DNA from: Liolophura sinensis
Taxonomy: Eukaryota > Mollusca > Polyplacophora > Chitonida > Chitonidae
Direction: 5' to 3'
DNA length: 64,000 bases
Assembly: GCF_032854445.1 (NCBI RefSeq)
Contig: NC_088296.1
Span: forward strand, 3,063,246 to 3,127,245
The notes beneath the pieces were generated by a model that searched no databases, was not told where the DNA came from, and saw only the letters and a program-made list of their open reading frames with translations. A program made the translations under genes and the position numbers. Position 1 is the stretch's first letter. The number at the start of each line of letters is the position of its first letter. Shown here piece after piece: positions 13,601 through 25,600 of this stretch.

Positions 13601-16600
13601 ACGATTTATTAGGATATTGCATGAATGTCATGAATAGAAAAAGAGACTGTCCAGAATATTTCTGTTTAAAAATTTATTTTAAAAAATGGCAAAGGGAGAC
13701 AACTCTTGTTTTTTTGTCCTCAAAGGGTGAACGGACACACACCATGCACAGGATTCTGTCACAATACCATGCTCATCAAAACAGCACGAAAGTTGGGGGT
13801 TTTTTTCTTCAGTAAATTTGGCTTGCAACAATAAACAAGGCCAATGTTGAATGTCTCATGCCCATGCTCAATGTCATTCTAAGGACACAGAATGCAATGG
13901 AATGACACAAGAAATGCACCATCAACAACAACAGGGTCAAACATCATGCGAATGTAACATGTAGGAATGGTGCATTCGGGGGGAACAAAAATAAACTACA
14001 TCATATTAATAGCAGCATGTTTTAAAATCAGCAACGCTATTTACAATTGCACTATCTGTGTTATCATAAGCACTACTGCCATAGGCAGGTTAATGGAATG
14101 TGTAAGAAGCCAATAGAAATCTGAGTAGAGGTAGGCCACTGCAGGTTTCATTTCATTGGCTCTCACCATCAGCCATTTGCTGGCAACCCATTGGCTCAGG
14201 TCTTTTAGCCTCCAACCAAAACTTCACCCTGTGTAACTGTTATCCTGTAGGCATAATGGATCACACTTTTCTCAAGGTGGTCATGAGGTTACCAATTATG
14301 AATTATGTACCATCATCACCGTCAGAAAGTTTCTACCATCCCTTTTATTTGCCGGCAAAATATGCCTTAGTGGGCTGATAGGCGAAGCTTAAGAGGCGTG
14401 GCCTTAGGCTGTGGGTTGCCATGACGCGCAGTCTCCATGGGAGGTTAGTATGAGCGTAATGGATAACGCACGATCTCATGCAGGAAACCTCACCTTGGTG
14501 GATCCATGGAATTGGGATATCCGGAGTCCTGCACCGAGTATCCAGATGAGGCCTGATCCATTTCCCTCGGCGGCGAGTATTTTTTTGTGATTGTATGACC
14601 GCGGAGGCGGTGGTTTGTCGTACAGACTCTCCCTACTGTAGCGATCCGCCACGTAATTCACAGCGCCGTAGGTGTCACTTCGGTCCAATTCTCCGTTGCT
14701 ACGGTAACGACCAGCGTAACCGTCAGATCGCTGCCTTTCAAGTGGAGCATGATTAAAGTCTCTGGGGCCGTTCATTGTCACGGAAACAGACCGTGTCAAT
14801 AATGGATCATGTCTCTGTGCCTCCCCATTGCTATGGCGATAATGATCTTGGTCGCCGGGCAACCGTTGATAGCGTCCCTCCATACGCGGATGTCTACCCG
14901 TGTAGCCACTGAAAAATACATCAAGACGAAAGTTTTATTTGACGTTGTTTTCAACCCATAAACAACTTATAATACTGACAACTTTTTCCAGCTGTTTTGG
15001 TGTGTACAATTTGGAAAAGTTAAAAATAAGACATTGAAAAGAAGATAATGAAGTGTACCCTGATAACACTACGTTAAACATAAATCTAAAAACTTAAAAA
15101 CAAAATAACCCGGTTTTTGTGATCTACACCTCTTCCAACACTATACTATCTTTTTCTTTGAAGTTTTATAAACACTTCTGCCACTTTACTCTTAAAATAA
15201 TGAAATAAACAAGTACAAATATGCCATGGCTATGACATCCCCATTGCTAAGTATTTCTAGTTAGAAACTTATCAAACTTACAAACCCCTCTTCTGTGGGC
15301 TACATTTGTATAGGGTATTATGAATGCATCAGAATCAAACAAATGTATGCAGAAAATATCCGTAGTACATACTGAGAAAGTGGTTATATTTTATGGATAT
15401 TTCATTTATTTATCTTATTTGACTAGTGTTTTACACCAAGTTCAAGAATATATCACTTATATGACAGCATTACGGTGGGAGGAAACAGGACAGAGCCCGG
15501 GGGAAAACCCATGACCATCTACAGGTTGATCACATCCCATCCCATGTTCAGTGGATATTTTACACGCCAAAACTTAGGTGAAATATGGTCCATGGGGATG
15601 ATTCCGCGTGTAACTTCAGTAATATATGATTCTGCGTGCTGTACCTGTTTTCGTAGTTCCTCATTTTGTACTCGTCAGGCTCCACCCCTCTCTCAGCCAG
15701 CGTGTAGTTTTTGGGTGGGACTGGAGGCGGCTCCTTCCTCCTCACTGGCGGGTCAACCTCCAGAACGGGCTTCATTGGGGCATGCTGGGAAGGCTTGTTG
15801 GGACTGATGCGAGGCCGTAGAGGGTCCTCCCTCTGGAACACAAAATGGGGTTGGTGTCAAACTACTGCCAAAGGCAACAAATGAACACAACGACGCTATT
15901 GAAAAGCATCTTGTACGCGCATTTCTGAATGGTGAAATCTATAAAATGAAAAACCATCCTCTAATTGTCTCTTAGAATGCCATGTACTGTTCTCGTCAAG
16001 ATGACATCTTTCTTCTTTTATTCTTTTGTAAAAGTAATAACAATTTTAAATAGAGCCTTACAGCCTTGTTTGAAATTTTTTAAATACAAACTTGGTGAAC
16101 ACTTTACCATGAAGTTCATCAGCACTGTTTGAGAGCTTTCAATTTTCATGGAAAATGAATACAAAATGTTTTCTTCCAAATTTTTTTTTAAGTCAAACTG
16201 ATTAGACAAGATTGTGTGATTTCACCACCCCAAAGCTTCTCACCTGTACTTAGCACTGAGGTCGGAGAGTTTGGCTTTGTCAACCTGTGTGACATTGACC
16301 GGGTTAGCTGTGCTTCGTGTGAAGCGATAAGGGTTGTGCGAGCCAGATTTGTCTCCCCTTGGTGACCCGTTGACAACGGCAAACTTCTCCCTGAGTTTGG
16401 AGTCATCATGCTTGTTGTCAGGTCGTGAGGTGTGTCGACTGTAAGAGTCACTGCTGTAGGACGAAGAGTCATTGTGCATCTGGAAAATACAGACATGTGC
16501 ATAAGATGATAAAAAAAATGGAAATGGCTTGATTTTATAAATAAAACTGATTTCAAAGCAATTTTACATTGCACATCAGAGTGATTCATTTAATTATTTA

Positions 16601-19600
16601 CTCAGTTACTATGTTCTGTGTCAAGACTGACAGTAATACCTTGTGATGAGGTCCATCAACGTTGACTCTGAGCGCAGTAGCCTCCCCTGGGGTTGGAACT
16701 CTCCCTTTGTGAGGAGGAAATCCATCAGAGTTGACCCTCTCCCTGTAAGGTTCTCTATAGTCAGAGTAGGCTGGGTTGTAATGGCGGCCATCTTGGGGTG
16801 CGAACACTGGAATGAAAATATAACCTGTCACATTTCACAAAATGTACAAACAGAAAAAATCAAAAACAGTATTAAGCTTGGAAAAGTCAGATGTTTGTGA
16901 GGTATTTATTAATGAAATGTTTTAAACGCAATTCTCTTTCATTCAAGAAAGTCTTAAATTGGAAAATTCACATTGACAGGTTTTAGTCATCAGGTACAGC
17001 CAACAATTCAACCTACTACTGGAGGGAGGCACTTACAATCTTCAGATACTCTGCCTCGGATTCTCTCGCTGGGTGTCAGTGTCGCGTACGGATCGATGTT
17101 AGCCCGTGGGTGCGAGTAGGAGGGATGATTAGGGTCCTCGTTTCCATGGAGATGGTTGTCAGCATAGTAAGACGGATAATAACGATCCTCTGCCCTGCCT
17201 CCGTAACGTTCTGTACACAACAACAACAACACAACACTGTGAGCTTCTTGTCAATCATCAGCCAATTCTGCTTTCTTTCTTTCTTCTTTTTGCTCAACAG
17301 AGTATTCAAGAAAACTTCACTTGTTCATTTATCAACTGCCAGGTTCATGTCTGAGCCAGTCTGAGGGGGGGGGGGGGAGGAAAACTGTGCTTAAAGCCAA
17401 ATATTTGGCATCATAAAACTTAGTAAACAAAAGAAAAAAATTTCTTTAAATCTCAATTTGAAACCTCAGACATACCGTCCAAATTCAAGCCATCTCTGGA
17501 ATCACCTGGATAATGAACACTAGTCGGGGACCTCTTCTGGAAAAAACAGAACAAAGTACCACATTATATTTACTCCGCAATTCACCACATGGTACAATAA
17601 ATATGATTGTATCCTCCCCCATTATTCATCCCTGAATGAACTCTTCCCTTAACAACTATTACACAAATAGTAATGTCATTCCCCTCACCTCTCTAGCCCC
17701 ATTTGAATAGTTGGGGGGGTGATGGGTAAGGAGGAATCCCTGGGACTTTTTCCACTGTCGCTATGCTGGGGTCAGACGAGGAGCGCACTAAACCTGGCTT
17801 GGAGCCATGGAATCGAGGTAACGTGTCCACGTCATGAGTACGGCTCAGGTCAAGGTCGCTCTCTGGTGAGGCAACGAAACTAAGTCGGCTTGTCATGGGG
17901 AAGAGAACATCATCACTGATGTCTTCTTCAGGCTGGAAGAAAACCAAACAATAGAATCAATTTACTAGTTACTCTGTTTCAATAAGTCTGTAAGGCACAA
18001 TACTATCTTTAAACCCAATTATCCAAATTTTCAAGTTACTCCACAAATAAAGCAGCCAAATTTTATTTTATTCACAGATTACTACCATGAATATATCCTC
18101 ATCTAGTTTTTTTTTTTTGTTTTTTTTTGTTTAAACAGCTCCCCCTGGTGGCAGTTTGCCTACCTTAAATTCAGATATCCAGATTTGGCTGTTCTGCTGC
18201 ACCTCAATCATCTCGAGGAGCCTGCTGTACCAGGCATCTGTGCTATTGTGACTGATCACCCCTACAAACCAACAAACATCACACTATAACCACATGGTTT
18301 CTGATAAACATTCAGGGCAAGGGGGAGTTCAAACCCAACTCATGCCAATTTTGCATATGAAATCAAGTAGTAATGTTATCAATATTTAGCTTGTTTTTTT
18401 TATATTAAAAAAAATTATTTGGACTTCACATCCATGTACAATGACATTCATGGAGGAAATCAGCCTATAATAGTAATCTCAAGTCCAAAATCTAACACTT
18501 TTGGGCATCTTGCTAAACGTCACACAAAAGCTACACAAACCACTGACATTCAAGGATGACTCACCCGTGAACAAATGGCTATAGATTTTCTCTAGTTTCT
18601 GGCTCTGTTCGAAAAGTTTCTTTGGGTTCTTGGTGGAGTTTTTGGCAAACTTGGAGCACTGGTCCTTAACATTTGTTTTGCTCTCTGCCTTGAGGAAGAC
18701 TGTGATTGGATAATACTGGGCATAGTTAAGTCTGTCCGACAGCATGGGGTGTTACATCAAGTAGACAGTGCTCTCCTGAAAACAGTGATTGAACGAGTGA
18801 TAAAGAGATGAGTAAAGGAAAGTGAATAAAGGAATTTATTGTATGAACAACTTTCTTGAAATTTTCAGTGGACTTATCAATATTTGTTTTATAGCCATGA
18901 GCTTGGTAAATGCATCAACCCTTAACCCTTTACTAAGGTTATAATTTTTTCTAATCTTCCTTTAAGTTATATAAAAAAAGATAAAATGGGACCACCTGCA
19001 TACATAATTATACAAAACTTTCTATTTTGAGGCCAGACAAAGACAGTACCTTGGAAATAATGTTACGTAGTGACCCGAGCTTCATAATACCAGAGTTACT
19101 TCTCTTGGATTCCTCATCGAAACCGCCTTCATCCTCTGCAAATTAAGTCAGACACGACGTGTAATCAGAGGAAAATTCATTCTTGCTTTTAAACTGTACG
19201 CCAAAAACACAGAAAATGAATAAGAAATAGATCGCGAGAAAGCTTTCTACACAGCTCAAGTTTTATCTTGATCAAAAATTTACTTCCTTCACAGTTCTGC
19301 ACAACACTCATATCTGACCTTCAAAGGGTCAACCGTGACTTATTTTGAAATTGCCATTTTTGACCTTGCCTTATTTTTGACCTTGAAAGCATAATCATTA
19401 CTTACGGGCAGACTCAAACAGGTCAGGTCTGTCCCTCAGAAGTCTCGTTCTCGCAATATCGGCAAGGGCACCGAAAATAACGACAGGTCGCACAAATCCC
19501 GCTGAAAACAGAAACAGTTTTTTTCGTTTAATTCACACTATTTTTTTGCCACAGCACAGATTACACACGTGATTTAGATGACTGGCCAGTAATGATGGCG

Positions 19601-22600
19601 AAACCAAAGTAAATTCACCCTCCAGATAAACAAGGACAAGCATAACAAAAGAGTCAACTTACGATTTTTGTTCACAACTCGTTCATAGGCGGGAAATTTT
19701 GTGTTCAGAGATGCTGGAAAGGAAACAACAAGGAACTGTTAGATAAACCATCTTGAGTCAGGTCATGGATAAATTCTCTACTTAAGAAGCTTGCCACGAA
19801 AAAATTGCCCATATGGCTGAAAAACTGCCCATATGGCTGAAAAACTGCCAATGTGGCTGAAAAACTGCCAATGTGGCTGAAAAACTGCCCATATGGCTGA
19901 AAAACTGCCCATATGGCTGAAAAACTGCCGATGTGGCTGAAAAACTGCCCATATGGCTGAAAAACTGCCGATGTGGCATAAACCCTAATCATCCATTCTA
20001 CTTAAGAAGCTGGCTTAAAAAAAAATGACATAAAGTGACATGATGTCAAACAAATGCTTTTGTGCTGCAAACATCTGAATACACTAACTAGTGTTAAACT
20101 TGTGCACTGAACAGCAAAGGGTGCATTTTCAGTTTTTGGCAACAATTCCTCTGAACAGATACCTACATACTGTAGGGCATAAGCAGATTCACGACATGGG
20201 TGGGTGAGTGGGTGGAAGGACGAGCAGGTGGAAGGGCGTGGGTGGAAGGACGAGCAGGTGGAGGGATAAGCGGGTGGATTGATATAACTACAGGGTCTAA
20301 GGCAAGGACATGGGTTTGAGTGTCAGTTTGTGGATGCATGAGTGGGTATAGGTGTATGTAGGTCAGTTTGTGGATGCATGGGTGGGTATAGGTGTATGTA
20401 GGTCAGTTTGTGGATGCATGGGTGGGTATAGGTGCATGTAGGTCAGTTCGTGGATGCATGGGTGGGTACAGGTGTCTGTATTGTATGGTGTGTATTGTTG
20501 CAGAGTGGGGGTCCCCACAACAACCACAGGGTCACAAAGGTCAAAGTTCAGGCAGCACTACAGTAACCAATGGACGACGATGTTTGATGTCAGAGGTCAA
20601 AGTTCAGGCAGCACTACAGTAACCAATGGATGATGAGGTTTAACGTGAAGCAAGCATGAATGAACGACCAACATATATCATAAAACATTCTGTATCGTGA
20701 CACTACGCTGTATAAAAGATACAAGGGTATTTTCTGTCCCCAAAAAATCAACGTGCATCTTAGCCTTAACTTAAGAAAAGTTATCTTTTGGATAAGAAAT
20801 TTCAAGTTCACATAAATTCAGTACTGCAGTGTTGAATGCAGGCAAAATTCATCTACAATTAGCAAGTCTGTTTACATACCGTACACAATGTGATACTTTG
20901 GTTGTTTATTATGAATATTCATAACCTTGTACTAATGAACATATAAGGCAATGGCATGAATGACAATTTTTTTGATCATGCCCAGCAGTTTTATGACCAA
21001 AGTCTACATCTTATGGAATTTATGGTTAGTAGAAGCCTGTTCTGTTAGAGACTACGACCTACTAAGTACTGTGAGAGAGTCCACTCACCCCTGGGATCCG
21101 CTGAATACCCATGAAAGCAAGGACAAGTGTGTAAACTTTGGATACAAGTAAATATCCACGGATGTTTAGAATAGATTTACGGACAAGTGTAAACCAAATG
21201 CACCAGCATAGAAATTATTTTCGAGGCAAATCTCTGAGTGGAGTGAAAACCAACACCAGTCATTCTCATTTTAGGTTTCATGCAAAGTCTTCTTCTATTA
21301 ATTAAAGTTCCTCACTTACGTTTCGCAGCACGCATTTTGTATTATTGGTTACACTGCTGATATGAGTTTTATTCTGTTTAATGATCTCACTGTCTTCACA
21401 TGTCTCACCCTATTCCTTCTAACTTTTGGGACACCTGGTCTGCTCTTTTTAGCCAGTATACATGTAATTGTGGCAGGAGTATTTAGTTTCTTTTTTCTCA
21501 CATGGTTAGAACATCTAATGAACCACATATTCATATCTTTACTTTTCCAAAAAGCTGGGAAAGAAATGTAATAATCTGCTTTCAGCACAACTAACGTCTA
21601 TTCCAAAAACGAGAAGAATTAGGAATATGCTCTATCTAAATGTTGATCCAATAGCTTTAAGAATTCTTGTATTGTATTCCTCGTAAACTTTAACTGTGAC
21701 TGATATAAAATGCTTCGTTACAAAAATTCCCAGGTTTGAAGTCATTATATAACCTCAAGTAAACCCTGCAATCTTCACTATATTTCAAACATGGCTGCTC
21801 AAAAAACAAAATGGCCGCCGACACGTTGCCATAGCTACACTTACAGAAGATAACATCCTCCCAGTGATCTCTTCCTAGGGACTTTGCTCTCCGTCCCGCC
21901 TTCCTTCGAAACAGGCTTCCCCTGGACCGTGTGGGTGTGTTTTCTTTCTCGCTGTGATTCGGGATCTGACTTGCAGCCAAAGCTTCAGCCCTGAAACAAA
22001 GACACAAGTCTGAGAAATTCACTTTAAACACTTGGTTAATGTTAAAATGAAAATTTCTGCATATCAATTAGTTACAATTTCTTGCTTTTACAAATTTATG
22101 CTGTATGAAGTTGATCCAAATCAGAAGACAAAATACCCGCCTATTCATATCCATTGAGATTGTCCATTACCTTAACTAGTCTTTCAAAGATTTTCCATAC
22201 CTGTTTTTGTTTGGAATGATGCCTTTTTGAGACTCCTGGGAATTCCTATCTACACGGAGTGCGATCCAGGAGCCAACAACGCCACGGAAAAGCGTGTCTT
22301 TGACGTGGAAGATCTCACCAGTTTTGAACGACATCTCCCCTGGCTCATTCGCATCGCACACGTAGTTAAAGTGAGTTCTGTGTGGAGGAGAGAGAATAAA
22401 ATACACCATGTGGAGCAGCTATCAGGCTGACTACGCTAGTATACAGATTCATTTCACTGTTGTTATGCCAATTTATCAAACAACTTCACCCACAAAGAAA
22501 AAAAAATCATGTGTGAAACAGCCTTAAGATTGCTGTAAACATTAAACTTTTTTTTAAAAAACACACAAATCAATTTAATTTTTGCCCCCCCCCCCCCCCC

Positions 22601-25600
22601 CCCCAAAAAAAAACAAAAAAACCCCCAAAAGCACAACAGGTCCCACAACAAGCCAGTGTGCCTTCCACACCCGTATATGCTAGCGTGATGGTTACAATCC
22701 CCTTTGTCAGGAGTCTTTGTTGCCAACATGTACTGTCATTCTTCAACCTTTTCACACCTTTGCAAGGTGTTTATTCAAGCATATTCTGAAGGCATTATTC
22801 TGTGTAGACTGACAAATTCTACTTTGTGTGAAGCCCTGAAACTGTCCAATCCAATCCATGTAGTTTCGTCTCCAAAGTCACATTAAACATATGCATAAAT
22901 TGCACTAAATTTTGCTCTTTCATGTGTGAAAAGATGATGCATTAAGTTATTACCACGGTCGTAGTTCCTGCAGGACTTAAGTCATGAACAAAATTAAGTC
23001 AAAACACTCGAGACATTACTTGGGTGATAAAACGACAGATTACCTGATAAAGAAGGAGTCGCCGGCTTCTTTACTGAGCATAATACGATCGTATTCTGAA
23101 ACACAAAATCACCCACCGCTTTATTGTCATTCTTAAAACTTTCTCACAAGTTTAAACTGTGCTCATCGAGGAATAATTATGATCAAACAAATTGTATTCA
23201 AAGTTATCTGTTTTATATTCTTTGTTTTCGTTGTAAATCAATTCAGGGTATCACATATATCCAGTATTACAATTAGTGGATGCTCCTGTGTAGAGTTGCC
23301 TCCCCTTACCTTCCTTCCTGTACTGTACTACCATGCTGACGAGCCCTTTCAGACTGGTCAGGTACACGACCGCCTCTTCCCTCGTTAGGCCCGTGATATC
23401 ACGCTCATTAGCCTGAAATGACAACCAATCCAATGATATATCTGACTTGGCCATTCTCAGGGCACACTGTGCTGTGTGTCCCATCCTAATTCATTAATAC
23501 AACACTTTTTCAAGAGGGCATGTACCATTTGTTTTCCCGTTTTCAATACACCCAAAATCATATCAATAATTCTCAATAACAAGCAAAAATAATTTTACAA
23601 CACTGCACAATAAAAAACATAAAGAGAATCTAGCTAACCTTTAATATTTGATCCCCCTCCACGAGACCCTCCACCTCTGCGGCGCTGTCCGTCTGCACAG
23701 ATGCGATGAAGATTCCCGTCGCATTCCCACCTGCAAGGCGCAATCCTAAACCTGTCTCCTCGTCTTTTTTAAACTGAACAAACCGGCGGCCAGATCTGGA
23801 ACAAACAGTTCACAAATGTAAGCAAGCACATCATCAAAACCATATTAACTTAAGTAAAACTTTCCTTTTTCTCCAAATTTCAAAAGAAAAAATGTGACAA
23901 AATCTAATACAATTTCATTCGAGATATGTTCTTGGGGTATATGTTTGATGGCTAAATGATGAAAGCAAAGAGTTGAGAGCAACTGCGGATAACCTGCTCA
24001 AGTTACATGGCAGGTACCGCAACTATAACAATGATAATGATGAGACAGAGAGTATGGCGATGATAAGAGACGGAGTATAAAGCTAATTTACACGTACGAT
24101 CCTCAGGAACTTCACCAGATAAGTTTATTTCCTTCAATCTTCACATGGAAAAGGTAGTGATGTTTTAAATTACACTTTCAAACATGTTGGTTAGGCTTGC
24201 CACTTTTTAAGCCCATGAAGTTTATTTTTTTTTTAATTTACAACAATTTTCACACTGACAGCATACTGATTAAGACGCTATACATTTCTGTACATTAACA
24301 ACTCTTGTTACTTTTTCTTTCACTGGAGTAAAAGCTCAATTGACATTCAAATTTTTAGAAAGGTTACAAAATATGACTTCAATTTTTCTGAAATGCAATT
24401 CTGGCATGCTTGAACCGAGAGGCCGACTTAGCATGCTGGGGTGAAGCAAATACTGCAAGCAGTTGCTACGAAAAGCGAAAAAAAAAAAAAGAAAAAAAAA
24501 AAATTCATTAGCAAAGCATAATAAAAATTTTTCTTCTAACTGGAAAAAGCTATGAGTAAAGCATGCAATATACATTGAGATACACAGGCATGATTAACAA
24601 TGCAAAAAAAAAACAGCACAAGGCATGCAGGAGCAGCAGAAGAAAGCAAAATGGTGGCCAAGGTGGGGTCAGAGGTGAGTCAGAGGGTTACCATGACTAC
24701 TAGACTAAGGCTAGAAGTTACCTGACATCTGAACGTTTCTCAATGTAACGTCTGTTTGGAGAAATGAAAATAAGGCTGAGAAACTTGATTCACATGTAGG
24801 AGTGAAAAAAACAAATGCTGCGGCAAGAATGATCTGCGGTGATAATGAGAAGGGCAATTTGTGATAATTGTGAAAAGTTAGCGGCTCGAGGAATTTAGTA
24901 GATCAAGATGAAAGAGAGAAGTGGACTGTCATAAATCAAGTCTAGCACAAAAACAGGATACTGGGTTTTGTACATCATCACCTTGCATTCTGATCGAAAC
25001 TTTTACAACCACAAAAATTTGAAAAGGGACTAAAAATAACTGTTAAAAATTAAGTAACAGTACGGTAACAAAAAATTAGGTTTTGAAATTGAGCAAACAC
25101 TGGTGTGGACGATCAAAACTTTTACAACTACAACAGAATAAACCGACAATTTCTTTGAAGTTTAAAAACATGCACATGTTTGGGGTGGACAGCTTGGTAA
25201 TTTTACTGTTCTCTCTCGAGATAAATTAATTACATTGGGATAGAGAGGCTGCAAGCCAAACAACTCCAATCCAGGACAACGGCAAGGTCAGGCCAAGGTC
25301 AAAACTCTCACAAACAATCGAGAACAAACATGGCCAGGCATTCATCACCATGACAACACAGTGCAGCCAAAATGGGGCAGGCTCAACAACAGGGGGCTGA
25401 AAAAAATGTAACTTCACACACGAAAGAGGACTGTGAATAAGGGGGATAACTCACTCTTGGTGCTGCCTGCTGTCCAGCCCGTCCATGTAATCAGCAGACT
25501 GCAGCCTGTCGCGGCTATCTCTTGGTGTCTCTGCAAACCGTGTGTCTCTCTGGCTGCTGTAGCGATCGCCACGGCGATGGCTGTACGGGTCCTCTTTGTC

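Noticed and set aside
19406-19713. Active guanylate kinase
   Set aside because: The P-loop glycine/lysine signature is absent, as in all ZO-family GUK domains.
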